DNA of 64,000 nt from JAKEFM01 sp035695825 (GTDB taxonomy: Bacteria; Planctomycetota; UBA1135; JAKEFM01). The position numbers and the translations under genes were made by a program. Of this stretch, positions 50,904 to 58,915 are shown piece after piece (position 1 is the stretch's first letter; the number at the start of each line of letters is the position of its first letter). The notes under the pieces are model-generated. The model saw nothing but the letters and a program-made list of their open reading frames with translations, was not told where the DNA came from and made no database searches. The stretch lies in contig DASRRH010000001.1 of NCBI GenBank assembly GCA_035695825.1, positions 1-64,000 on the forward strand, read 5' to 3'.

Positions 50904-52790
50904 TCACGGGGTGGTCGCGGAGACCGCGTTCGATGCGGAGAAGGAGAGGGGGCCCGCCGGATCCACGACCCAGAACTGCATGTAGAGGGTGAAGCCCGAG
51001 GGGATCCCCGCGGGCCAGGGGGCGGTGAGGGAGAGGTTCCCCGTGGCGTCCGTGACGAGCGCGAAGAAGGCGCCGGAGGTGAGGAAGTTGGGGACGAGGA
51101 TCCCCCCGAAGATGGGGAGGTCGATCCGCGTGGAGCCGAACGTCCAGACCGCGACGGTGCTCTCCTTCGCGTTGCTGAGCGAGATGGTGGTGGGCGCGCC
51201 GGCGAGCAGCGTGCCCGTGCCGGCCATCACCGGATCGCCGTAGGTGCCGGCGAGCGCGTTGCCGAGGTCGCACCACGCGTCCCCCGGGGTGAGGCCGAAC
51301 GCCTGGGAAGCCGTCCAGCCGCAGAGCCAGTTGTTCCCGGGGGCGAAGGCGCCGCGGTAGCGGGCCGAGGAGAAGAAGCCGCCGGCGGGCGCGAACCCGA
51401 CGCTGGAGACGGCGTCGTTGGCCGGACGCGGATCGAGGGAAGTCACGGGCACCATGACCTTGCCCCCCTTGACGACCGCCGGGCCGCGGGTGATCGCCGT
51501 GATCGGGGAGTTGGCCGGCTCCTGCACGTTGTTGTTCCCCGCGGCGAAGACGCCGACCGTGTTCGCCTGTGTGTAGGCGGCGGCGTGCAGGTTGTGGTAG
51601 AAGACGCTGTCCTTGATCTCCGCGAGGTTCCCGGAGGCCTGCACCGTGTAGAAGGCCGCCGGGTTCCCGGGCGGATTGACCGTCGAGGTGGCGGTGTAGG
51701 GGGTGGTCCAGGTCTGCGCCCACGACAGCGTGCCGTTGAAGCCGTAGCCGTGCGCGCCGTCGCCGTCGAGGTTGTCGAGCTTGACGACCTCTTCGCCGCA
51801 ATCCATGAAGATGCAGTTGCGGTACTGCAGGCGGGCGTTGTCGCGCCAGGCGGTCGCCTGATCCCCGTCCAGCGGCTGGCCGATGAAGGTGCAGTTGTAG
51901 ATCGTGGAGGTCGTGACGGGCTGCCAGTCGGAGTCCTCGGCGCCGTCGGTCTCGAAGCCGTTGTCCCCCACGCCCGAGCCCTGGGGCGCGTCGAGGCTGT
52001 AGCCCTGGACGAGCAGGCCGAACTGCGCCCGGCCGCGCCAGCCCTGGTCGACGTCGAAGCAGTCGTCGCCGACGTTCCAGATGCTGAAGTACTTCAGGTT
52101 GAGGGTCCCTCCCCAGATCTCGATGCCGTCGTCGACGTTGTTCATGATCTCGACGTGATGGATGTCGGTGCCGCGGCCGATCCCGCCGAGGGAGAGCCCG
52201 TTCAGCTCGTTGTTGAGGGCGATCACCTTCCCCCCGTAGCGAACCGACAGGAACGTGATCGTGCCGCTGTCGTCGTCGTCGTCGCCGCCGCCGTACATCA
52301 CGTTCGGGTCGCCGGGGAAGGCGGCGACCAGGCCCTCCATCGCCGCCACGTTGGTGGGGCTCGGCGCCGGCGTGTTCCCGGCGATGATGTTCTCGGAGAC
52401 GTAGGCTTCGCCCATGATCGTCAGGTTGCCCCACTCGTTGGCCGCCTGGCGCCAGGTCCCGGTGTGGGGGTTGCCGCCGGTCCAGGTCGCGACGTCGGCC
52501 TGGGAGGTCAGGACGACCGGGTCCGTCTGGGTGCCCTGGACGAAGATCTGCGCGCCCCTGCACACGGCGAGGCTGCCGCCGAGGTTCGTCGTGCTGGCGA
52601 CGACCGTCCCGGCCTGGATCGTCAAGGTGGCCCCCGGCAGCACGTAGATCTGCTGCTGCAGGTTGTAGGTGTTGTTCGCGGTCCAGGTCGTCGAGACCGC
52701 GATGTTGCTCGTCACGAGGATGTCGGTCGCGTGGGCGGCTCCGCCCATGCCGAGACCGACCAGGAGGGTCCTCCGAACCAGGGTTCTCAC
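50904..52790 (-). CDS. Exported beta-helix protein heading the TonB operon, with the shared C-terminal module
   Basis: 628 residues. A signal peptide (VRTLVRRTLLVGLGMGGAAH with a cut before TDILV) is followed by a right-handed beta-helix (QQQIYVLPGATLTIQAGTVV, GIGRGTDIHHVEIMNNVDDG, CTFIGQPLDGDQ) with Asp-rich loops (GGGDDDDDSG) that may bind calcium. The last 105 residues are the shared module, with GFTLYMQFWVVDP near the end. AGGAG stands 9 nt before the GTG start. As first gene of the operon it may capture or process the ligand of the receptor. Confidence 0.85.
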   Translation of the reverse strand: MRTLVRRTLLVGLGMGGAAHATDILVTSNIAVSTTWTANNTYNLQQQIYVLPGATLTIQAGTVVASTTNLGGSLAVCRGAQIFVQGTQTDPVVLTSQADVATWTGGNPHTGTWRQAANEWGNLTIMGEAYVSENIIAGNTPAPSPTNVAAMEGLVAAFPGDPNVMYGGGDDDDDSGTITFLSVRYGGKVIALNNELNGLSLGGIGRGTDIHHVEIMNNVDDGIEIWGGTLNLKYFSIWNVGDDCFDVDQGWRGRAQFGLLVQGYSLDAPQGSGVGDNGFETDGAEDSDWQPVTTSTIYNCTFIGQPLDGDQATAWRDNARLQYRNCIFMDCGEEVVKLDNLDGDGAHGYGFNGTLSWAQTWTTPYTATSTVNPPGNPAAFYTVQASGNLAEIKDSVFYHNLHAAAYTQANTVGVFAAGNNNVQEPANSPITAITRGPAVVKGGKVMVPVTSLDPRPANDAVSSVGFAPAGGFFSSARYRGAFAPGNNWLCGWTASQAFGLTPGDAWCDLGNALAGTYGDPVMAGTGTLLAGAPTTISLSNAKESTVAVWTFGSTRIDLPIFGGILVPNFLTSGAFFALVTDATGNLSLTAPWPAGIPSGFTLYMQFWVVDPAGPLSFSASNAVSATTP

Positions 52791-52893
52791 AGGCGTGATC
52801 TCCTTCAGAAGGCGTTTTGCTTGCGGAGCCCAAGGGAGCCTCTCTCCCTTGTTCGAGCTCACCCGTGCTCCGTCAACCGTACGCGGGCTCCGT

Positions 52894-52927
52894 TAATCGA
52901 GGGTTAGGAGCAAGTGGAGTTCTGCCG
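52894..52927. repeat. 34-bp direct repeat upstream of the TonB operon, copy 1
   Basis: TAATCGAGGGTTAGGAGCAA.. matches 53030-53063 at 25 of 34 positions by eye. It lies 104 bp before the operon's first codon. Just next to it, GCTCCGT occurs twice 20 bp apart (52867, 52887). These are candidate regulator-binding sites. The remaining sequence of 52791-53245 shows no gene. Confidence 0.55.
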
Positions 52928-53029
52928 GATCCGCCGGGGGGGCTCTCGCCGGCGCTCCCTTCCCGCCGGCGGCCTCGTCTCCCTCCGCCTTGCCTAACCC
53001 CTGCTCCTGCTACGGTAGGCGCGCTCTGG

Positions 53030-53063
53030 CAATCCAACGTTAAGAGCGAGTTCAGTTTTGCCC
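53030..53063. repeat. 34-bp direct repeat upstream of the TonB operon, copy 2
   Basis: CAATCCAACGTTAAGAGCGA.. is the second copy, 136 bp from the first (about 13 helical turns) and in the same orientation. It keeps AATC, GTTA, GAGC, AGT, AGTT and TGCC blocks. It lies between the TonB operon and the end of the PUA-like gene, so it can only serve the operon. Confidence 0.55.
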
Positions 53064-53245
53064 GTTTCGCGAGCGATCACCCCGTCGCACGCGCTTCCCT
53101 GCCCAGCCGGGGATCTCCTCCCCCTCCGGCAAACCCTTCGAGGACGATTCCTCCAGCCGACAGAGCACGGGCGTCGCCTGGAACGGCGAAGCCCCGCGAT
53201 CGGAACGGGAGGGACTCCCACCCTCCCGAGGGCGCCGCGGCTCCC

Positions 53246-53821
53246 TCAGGGACCCGTCGGTGGGGGGGGCACGGGAGGCGTCGCCGCCGACTCGAGGAAG
53301 CCCCAGATCGACCCGAAGTGCTGCTCGAGGCTCCGGACGGCCGAGGCCGAGAGCGTCGTGAAGGACTTGAACGCCGAGCGCTCCGCGCGCCCCGCGGCCC
53401 GGTTGAAGCGCGCGAGGTCGAAGGCGCACGGCGTCGCGTCGACGAGGAAGAGGAGGAGCTCGTGGCCGGCGCCCGCGCCGCCGAAGAGCCGCGACGCGAG
53501 GGCCGCCGAGCGCTCGGCGTGGACGATCGCCGCGTGCGCGACGATCGTCCGGTCGCGGACGAAGAGGACCGTCTCTCCCCCGACCACCCGATCCCAATGC
53601 TTCTCGTCCTCGGCCGGGCGGAGGCCGACGACGTGGAGGCGGGACTTTCCGATCCGCGGGCGGAGGCTCGCCACCGTGCCGGCGGAGAGGTGCGGCTCGA
53701 TCTCCGCGAGGCCGCGCACGCGCTCGACGTCGTGCGCCGCGCGCGCTCCGGCGCTCCCCCCGTCGATCGGGAAGACGAAGAAGCCCGTCCCAGAGGGGCG
53801 GGACATGTGGACGATTCCCAT
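53246..53821 (-). CDS. Possible EVE/PUA-like domain protein
   Basis: 191 residues, cytosolic. The pattern KHWDRVVGGETVLFVRDRTI, then VAHAAIVHAERSAALASRLF and HELLLFLVDATPCAF, recalls EVE/PUA-type modified-base-binding domains (W...GD..LFY...; LF....W..I.FL). The first 60 residues and the Pro-rich tail are not recognised. ATG start 8 nt after TATCTT, without Shine-Dalgarno. No restriction gene is adjacent, so a role in nucleic-acid recognition is only suggested. Confidence 0.55.
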   Translation of the reverse strand: MGIVHMSRPSGTGFFVFPIDGGSAGARAAHDVERVRGLAEIEPHLSAGTVASLRPRIGKSRLHVVGLRPAEDEKHWDRVVGGETVLFVRDRTIVAHAAIVHAERSAALASRLFGGAGAGHELLLFLVDATPCAFDLARFNRAAGRAERSAFKSFTTLSASAVRSLEQHFGSIWGFLESAATPPVPPPPTGP

Positions 53822-53872
53822 GGGCGCCGAAGATAGCGCCCGCGCGATCTCCCCGCCGCGCCCCCCGGCAAG

Positions 53873-54523
53873 CTACTTCTCGAGACCGAGCTTGCCGAGC
53901 TTCGGGGCGATGACGGCCCGGCAGTAGGGCTGCGCCTTGTTCTCCCGGTAGTAGTCCTGATGGTAGTTCTCGGCCACGTAGAACGGGCCGGCAGGCACGA
54001 TCTCCGTCACGATCGGGTCGGAGTAGGCGCCCGCCTTCTCGAGGGCGTCGCGCGAGGCCTCGGCCGCCCTCCGCTGCTCCTCCGAGTGGTAGAAGATCGC
54101 CGAGCGGTACTGGGTCCCGACGTCGTTCCCTTGCTGGTTCATGGTCGTCGGGTCGTGGAGCTTCCAGAACCAGTCGAGGAGCTTGCCGTAGGAGATCCTC
54201 TTCGGATCGAACGTCACCTCGACGGCCTCCGCGTGGCCGGTCGCCCCGGTGCAGACCTGCTTGTAAGTCGGGTTCGCGACGGTGCCCCCCGAGTAGCCGG
54301 AGCGCACCTTGAGGACCCCGTCGATCTGTTGCAGGACCGCCTCGACGCACCAGAAGCAGCCGGCGCCGAAGGTCGCGATCTCGGTGCCGGGGGAGGGACG
54401 GGTCGTGGGGGCTTCGCGCGGCATCGGTTTCTCCTCGGCGGGGGGAGCGCCGCGCCCCCCCCCGTCCGCGCACGCGGCGACCGCGAGGGGGAGGAGGGCG
54501 GCGGCGAAAAGGGAGGTTCGCAT
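53873..54523 (-). CDS. msrA: Peptide methionine sulfoxide reductase MsrA, exported lipoprotein
   Basis: 216 residues. Signal and lipobox MRTSLFAAALLPLAVAAC, a Pro-rich linker, then a full MsrA domain: GAGCFWCVEAVLQQIDGV with the catalytic Cys, GYSGGTVANPTYKQVCTGATGHAEA, FWKLHDPTTMNQQGNDVGTQ and AENYHQDYY. It repairs oxidised methionine in envelope proteins. CRAVIAPKL near the end may supply a resolving Cys. The extracytoplasmic electron donor is not in the window. Confidence 0.93.
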   Translation of the reverse strand: MRTSLFAAALLPLAVAACADGGGRGAPPAEEKPMPREAPTTRPSPGTEIATFGAGCFWCVEAVLQQIDGVLKVRSGYSGGTVANPTYKQVCTGATGHAEAVEVTFDPKRISYGKLLDWFWKLHDPTTMNQQGNDVGTQYRSAIFYHSEEQRRAAEASRDALEKAGAYSDPIVTEIVPAGPFYVAENYHQDYYRENKAQPYCRAVIAPKLGKLGLEK

Positions 54524-54682
54524 CGGCGTTCGTCCTGGCTCGATCCCGCTCCGGCGCCCATGGTACGAGGCGGCGCCCGCGGGGGGATCGCGAGCCGGGG
54601 GTTCGATGCGCGGGGACCCCTGTCGGTTTCCGGCGCCCCCGTCCTCCCTCCCGGCCAAAGGGCGGTCTACAGTGGACCCCGG

Positions 54683-56536
54683 ATGCGCGGCCGCACGATC
54701 GTCGGGGTCGATCTCTCGCGCGGCGTCGTCGAGCGGGACGACCTCCCCGGCTACCTCGCGCGCGACTTCTGCGGCGGCTCCGGCGTCAACTCGCGCCTCC
54801 TCTACGACCTCGCGCCGCGCGTCGAGCCGCTCTCCCCGGCGAACCCCCTCCTCCTCGGCGTCGGGCCGATGGTGGCCGCCGGCGTCCCGTCGGCCGCGCG
54901 CGTGACCTTCACCTCGACCAGCCCTCTCTCGGGCTTCTTCTGCGATTCGAACGCGGGGGGATCGCTCGGGCTCCGCCTCGCGGGGGCGGGGATCGACCAC
55001 CTCCTCCTCACCGGCCGCGCCCCGCTCCCCTCCTGCGTCGTCGTCGGGAGGGAGGGGGAGGTCGACGTGATCGCGACCCCCGACCTCTGGGGCCTCCCGC
55101 CCGAGGAGACCGACGCGCGCCTCGCGGAGCGCTTCGGCGACTGCGAGACGGCGCGGATCGGCCTCGCGGGGGAGAGGGGCGTCCGGTTCGCCGGCATCGT
55201 CTCGGGGCGGAGGCGCCCGAGCCTGTCGGGCCGGGGCGGGCTCGGCGCGGTGATGGGCTCGAAGAACTTGAAGGGGATCGTCGTCCGCGCGCCCGTCCCG
55301 CGCCGGGAGGCCGACGCCGATTCGTGCCGGAACCTCGTCGCGGCGCTCCTCGAGTCCCCGCGCCTTCAGATGAGGGCGCAGCGCGGGACGCTCGACCTCC
55401 TCCACGCCTACGCCGCGATGGGGGACCTCCGCGAACGGAACTTCGAGCGCGCCGTCCCGGCCGAGACGGTCGAGGCCTTCGACCCGGACGCGATCCACGA
55501 GGAGCACGCCGAAGGGCGCAAGGGGTGCACGGGATGCCCGACCCCCTGCGGCTTCCTCTACGGCGGCGTCGACCTGACGAAGGCGAGGCGCGCGGAGTTC
55601 GGAGCGGTCTACGCGCTCGGGCCGAACCTCGGCGTCTCGGACTTCGCCGGCGTCCTCCGCCTCCTCGAGGCGGCCGACCGCTACGCCCTCGACGCGATCG
55701 AGCTCGGCACGACGCTCGCGACCTACGCCTCCGCGCTCGATCGGGGCGAGCGCGGAGGCGATCCGATCTGGGGCGACGTCCCGCGCCTCCTCGCGCTCGT
55801 CGATTCCCTCGGACGCATCGAGGGCCCCGGCGCCCCGCTCGCGGACGGCGCCGCGGCGTTCGCGCGCTCGATCGGGAGGCCCGAGCTCGCGCCGCACTCG
55901 AAGGGCCTCGGCGTCCGCCCGGAGAAGAACCTCGCCTCCGTCCTCGGCCAGTGCGTCTCGACGCGGGGGGGCGACCACATGCGCGCCTTCCCCTTCCTCC
56001 TCTTCGGCGGGGGCAACCGCGCGGCGATCGAACGGGTCTTCGGGCCCCTTCCCGAGCAGGGGTACGACCCGACCCTCCCGGCCGCGAAGGGGCGGCTCGT
56101 CTGGTGGCACGAGAACTTCAAGACGGCGATCGACGCGGCGGGCTTCTGCGCCTTCTCCGCGGCCGCGCTCGTCGCGGACGGCCTCCTCTCCCCCGGCGAC
56201 CTCGCCGGGCTGATGCCCGACGGGGACGGCTCGTGGGAGGGGTTCTTCGCGGCGGGGGAGCGGACGGTCCAGCTCCAGCGCGCCTTCAACGCGCGCCGAG
56301 GCGCGAGCCGCGCCGACGACCTCCCTCCCTGGGCGGCGACCGACCTCGAGCGCGACGGGATGCTCGAGGAGTACTACCGCTGGCGCGGGCTCTCCGCGGA
56401 CGGCCGCCCCACCTTCGCGCGCCTCGCCTCGCTCGCCCTCGACGACGTCGCGCTCGAGCTGCGGGAACGGAGGGTCCTCGGCGAGGGGGGGAGCCCCTAC
56501 TCGGGTCCGCCGAGCCCTTCGCCCCTCCTCGCGTGA
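54683..56536 (+). CDS. aor: Tungsten-type aldehyde ferredoxin oxidoreductase
   Basis: 617 residues, typical AOR length. The N-terminal domain (VGVDLSRGVVERDDLPGYLA, FCGGSGVNSRLLYDLAP) binds the pterin cofactor. GRGGLGAVMGSKNLKGIVV is the signature block; CTGCPTPCGF and the later FCAFSAAAL give four cysteines for a [4Fe-4S] cluster. It oxidises aldehydes to acids with ferredoxin. The MoaD-like gene follows with a GTGA overlap, a common AOR arrangement. The ATG lies 9 nt after TACAGT with no Shine-Dalgarno. Confidence 0.92.
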   Translation: MRGRTIVGVDLSRGVVERDDLPGYLARDFCGGSGVNSRLLYDLAPRVEPLSPANPLLLGVGPMVAAGVPSAARVTFTSTSPLSGFFCDSNAGGSLGLRLAGAGIDHLLLTGRAPLPSCVVVGREGEVDVIATPDLWGLPPEETDARLAERFGDCETARIGLAGERGVRFAGIVSGRRRPSLSGRGGLGAVMGSKNLKGIVVRAPVPRREADADSCRNLVAALLESPRLQMRAQRGTLDLLHAYAAMGDLRERNFERAVPAETVEAFDPDAIHEEHAEGRKGCTGCPTPCGFLYGGVDLTKARRAEFGAVYALGPNLGVSDFAGVLRLLEAADRYALDAIELGTTLATYASALDRGERGGDPIWGDVPRLLALVDSLGRIEGPGAPLADGAAAFARSIGRPELAPHSKGLGVRPEKNLASVLGQCVSTRGGDHMRAFPFLLFGGGNRAAIERVFGPLPEQGYDPTLPAAKGRLVWWHENFKTAIDAAGFCAFSAAALVADGLLSPGDLAGLMPDGDGSWEGFFAAGERTVQLQRAFNARRGASRADDLPPWAATDLERDGMLEEYYRWRGLSADGRPTFARLASLALDDVALELRERRVLGEGGSPYSGPPSPSPLLA

Positions 56537-56787
56537 AGGTCGTCGTCCGCTCGATCGGCCCGCTCGCGGCGGCGCTCGGAGGGAAGGAAGTGGCCGTCGA
56601 GGTCTCCGACGGGGCGAGCCTCGCGGCTCTCCTTTCCCATCTCGCGAGGGGGAGGCCCGAGGTGGCGAACTGGATCGCACGTCCCGACGCCCTCCAGGTC
56701 TTCCGATCCCGGAGCCCCCTCCGGGGGGAGGAGCCCCTCCGGGACGGGGACCTGCTCGACCTCGTCGTCGCCGTGGCGGGGGGGTAG
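56533..56787 (+). CDS. moaD: MoaD/ThiS-family sulfur carrier
   Basis: 84 residues of ubiquitin-like beta-grasp fold, ending in the Gly-Gly (VVAVAGG) that is adenylated and thiocarboxylated. It would supply sulfur for the pterin dithiolene of the tungsten cofactor used by the oxidoreductase it overlaps. The GTG start overlaps the aor stop codon (GTGA). Confidence 0.85.
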   Translation: MKVVVRSIGPLAAALGGKEVAVEVSDGASLAALLSHLARGRPEVANWIARPDALQVFRSRSPLRGEEPLRDGDLLDLVVAVAGG

Positions 56788-56828
56788 GCGCCGCGGGCCC
56801 GAGCGGGCCGAGCCCCTCGCGGTCGTCG

Positions 56829-56873
56829 TGAAATCTTGCAGTCACGCTGCAAATCTTCCTGGAGATTTTGCAG
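56829..56873. repeat. AT-rich TGCAAATCT inverted-repeat cluster
   Basis: An AT-rich island in very GC-rich sequence. CTGCAAATCT (56847) and AGATTTTGCAG (56863-56873) form a 10-bp stem with one bulge, and a further GAAATCTTGCA lies just upstream. It sits past the 3' end of the moaD and STN-lipoprotein genes, which converge here, so it may act as a terminator. The same motif recurs at 57719-57749. Confidence 0.55.
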
Positions 56874-56911
56874 CGAGACGGACAGCCCGATCTCCCCCTT
56901 CGCGGAGAGTG

Positions 56912-57604
56912 TCAGGTCCCGCTGCGGAGCATCCGGAGGAACGCGCGGACGGCCCGGTGCCCCTGCGGCGTCTGCCGGACGACGAGGAGCGTCCCCCAGA
57001 CCTCGGCCGAGGTCCCTCGGTCCTCGGCCCACGATTCGGGGACGACCGACCTCTTCATCAGGTCGGCGATCTGGTCCCCCTTGAGCCCGCTCGCGGTTCG
57101 TGCGGCCGGAGGATCCGGCTCGGGCGGCGTGCGGCCGGAGGGAACGAGGATCCCCAAGTGCTCGGGCGCGGGGAAGTCGCGGATTTCGAAGAGGAGATCT
57201 CCGAGGTCGTAGAGCCGAAGCGTGACTCGTGGCCTCGCGTCCTCCGGAGTCGTGAGGAAGAAGACGGAGTGCTTGAACAGGAACCGGAGGATCCCCTGCT
57301 CGGCGAGGATCTCCATCGCGGAGAGGAGCGAGACCTGTCGCAGCTCGAGCGTCACGGGCCTCGCCGTCCCTTCGGCGGACGCCTTCTTCAAGGCGGGGTG
57401 GACGACGAAGTCGAGCCCCGAGAGGAGGGACAGGAACGACGCGACCGTCGCGGGGTCGGCGTCCTTGAGCTGCACGGGAGCCCGCTTCCTCCGCAGGGTC
57501 TCGATCGCCCGGTCGAAGGCCGCCTCCTCTCGCTCGTCGAAGAGAAGGACGTGCTCCGATTCCTGGAGGCATCCGGCGAGAAGGGGAAGAAGGAGGCCGA
57601 TCAC
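56912..57604 (-). CDS. Lipoprotein with an STN/secretin-N0-like domain
   Basis: 230 residues. Lipobox LLLPLLAGC close to the start. Residues 45-125 look like an STN domain: PVQLKDADPATVASFLSLLS, DFVVHPALKK, PVTLELRQVSLLSAMEILAE. STN/N0 domains occur at the N-terminus of secretins and TonB receptors, but here no secretin core follows; a second small domain with SAEVWGTLLVVRQTPQGHRA closes the protein, which resembles a secretin N-domain ending. It may be a relic or pilotin-like partner. The GTG start overlaps the glycosylase stop codon (GTGA). Confidence 0.72.
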   Translation of the reverse strand: MIGLLLPLLAGCLQESEHVLLFDEREEAAFDRAIETLRRKRAPVQLKDADPATVASFLSLLSGLDFVVHPALKKASAEGTARPVTLELRQVSLLSAMEILAEQGILRFLFKHSVFFLTTPEDARPRVTLRLYDLGDLLFEIRDFPAPEHLGILVPSGRTPPEPDPPAARTASGLKGDQIADLMKRSVVPESWAEDRGTSAEVWGTLLVVRQTPQGHRAVRAFLRMLRSGT

Positions 57605-58296
57605 GGTCCGGCCGATTCTTCGACGGCCCGGCGAAAGGCGCAACCCTCCTTCCGATCCCGGCGCTTCACGCGTGCCTTCTCCCGCGGTCGGATTCGCGCG
57701 CACTTCGGGTCGGGTCGGTGCAAATCTGCATTCGGAATGCAAATCTGCACGGCTCCCTGTCCGGGGGAGCGCACGCGCACGGGATCGGGCCCCCGGCGCC
57801 CGACGAGGGTCGCGAGCTCCCGGAACGCCGCGAAGACCGCCTCCCTCCCGTAGGCCGCGTTCCGCCGGCTGGGCGAGGGGAGGGCGAAGAGCCGAGCCCC
57901 GGCGATCGTCTCCGACTGGAGTCCCGGCTCCGCCTTGTCGCCGAGGACCGCGCGCGCGCCGCGGAGCCCGACGAACGCGACGGAGGCGGGTCGGTACCTC
58001 TCGATCTTCCCTCGGAGGACGGCGGCCCCCTCCCTCCACTCCCTTGCCGCGACCTCGTCGATCGAGGCGCTCGGGCGATGGACGACGTCCGTGAGCCCGA
58101 TCCCCTGCTCGTGGAGCAAGGACTCGTCGCCGGGTTCGACCGGACGGGAGACGAGTCCCGACTGCGAGAGCGCAGGCCAGAAGAGATTCCCCGGTCGCGC
58201 GAAGTACCGTCCGACTCGGGCCGAGTAGGTGCCCGGGTTCAGGCCGACGAGGAGGAGTCGCAGGCCGGGGCGAAGGAAGTCGGCGAGAGGGCGCAA
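57601..58296 (-). CDS. mug: Mug-type G:T/U mismatch-specific DNA glycosylase
   Basis: 231 residues from TTG 58296. LLLVGLNPGTYSARVGRYFA and ARPGNLFWPALSQSG are the Mug signature with the catalytic Asn; LPSPSRRNAAYG is the second motif. It removes uracil or ethenocytosine from DNA. TTG is chosen because GGAGG lies nearby and the ATG at 58389 would overlap the DUF5615 gene by 68 bp. The C-terminal 40 residues are basic and Cys-containing and are partly encoded by the AT-rich repeat at 57719-57749, so the ancestral end may have lain earlier. Confidence 0.85.
   Translation of the reverse strand: MRPLADFLRPGLRLLLVGLNPGTYSARVGRYFARPGNLFWPALSQSGLVSRPVEPGDESLLHEQGIGLTDVVHRPSASIDEVAAREWREGAAVLRGKIERYRPASVAFVGLRGARAVLGDKAEPGLQSETIAGARLFALPSPSRRNAAYGREAVFAAFRELATLVGRRGPDPVRVRSPGQGAVQICIPNADLHRPDPKCARIRPREKARVKRRDRKEGCAFRRAVEESAGP
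57719..57749. repeat. AT-rich direct and inverted repeat inside the mug 3' end
   Basis: TGCAAATCTGCA occurs twice, 19 bp apart, and the spacer makes TGCATTC-G-GAATGCA a perfect 15-bp palindrome. It shares the TGCAAATCT core with 56829-56873, on the other side of the STN-lipoprotein gene. It appears inserted into the glycosylase gene's tail. Confidence 0.65.
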
Positions 58297-58321
58297 TGTC
58301 TCCCCTCCGGCCTCCGACGTG

Positions 58322-58687
58322 TCACCGCCTTCTCCGGAGTCGGATGCGGCCTGGTTCGATGACGACCACGTTGTCGGCGATCTCATCATCCGAGAGACTC
58401 TTGAGGGCCCGGAGGACCGCAGCGTTGAGAGTCGCCACCTGCACCTCGTTTGGAAACCGCACGATCACGACTCCCGGGTGAGGACCCGGACGGAATCGCA
58501 GGAGATGGCCGAGGCCGACGTCCCCCGTGAGAAGGGCGAGGGAACGGGCGCTCGCGTAGCGAACGACCTCCTCGTCGGCTCTCCCCCGCAGGCTCGTGTC
58601 GCGGACGTCTTCCGCCTGGATCCCGGCCTCCTGGAGTACGCGGACCAACGACCGGGGCAGATCCTCGTCGGCGAGGAAGCGGGCCAT
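58322..58687 (-). CDS. DUF5615 PIN-like toxin
   Basis: 121 residues. MARFLADEDLPRSLVRVLQE and ALLTGDVGLGHLLRF carry the acidic residues of the small PIN-like nuclease fold of DUF5615; VVIVRFP follows as usual. Such proteins pair with DUF433 antitoxins, and the DUF433 gene lies directly upstream with no gap (stop TAG, then ATG). Expected to be an RNase toxin; activity is inferred. Confidence 0.85.
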   Translation of the reverse strand: MARFLADEDLPRSLVRVLQEAGIQAEDVRDTSLRGRADEEVVRYASARSLALLTGDVGLGHLLRFRPGPHPGVVIVRFPNEVQVATLNAAVLRALKSLSDDEIADNVVVIEPGRIRLRRRR

Positions 58688-58915
58688 CTACGGGACGGCG
58701 CGAATCTGCTCGTCCCCGAGGGTACGCGCCGCGTACGCCAGGGCGGCGAGGACGTCTTCTCGGGAGAGGCCGTACTCCTCGGCGACCTCCGCCACGCCCA
58801 TGCCCCCTGCCAGCTTCCCGACGACAAGGTCCACGGGCACGCGGGTCCCCTGAATGACCGGTTTCCCGAATCGGACTTTCTCGTCGACGGTGATGCGCGG
58901 GGCGATTTCCGTCAT
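58688..58915 (-). CDS. DUF433 antitoxin
   Basis: 75 residues. ITVDEKVRFGKPVIQGTRVP is the family signature, followed by a helical winged-helix-like part (VAEVAEEYGLSREDVLAALA). ATG 58915 is chosen since it begins just before the signature; upstream codons lack conserved character. It pairs with the DUF5615 protein. The 170 bp upstream, to the glycosyltransferase stop, holds no gene. Confidence 0.87.
   Translation of the reverse strand: MTEIAPRITVDEKVRFGKPVIQGTRVPVDLVVGKLAGGMGVAEVAEEYGLSREDVLAALAYAARTLGDEQIRAVP

Noticed and set aside
58297..58389. Upstream ATG for the Mug glycosylase
   Set aside because: It would overlap the DUF5615 gene by 68 bp and add a non-conserved Ser/Gly-rich extension; TTG 58296 with GGAGG is preferred.
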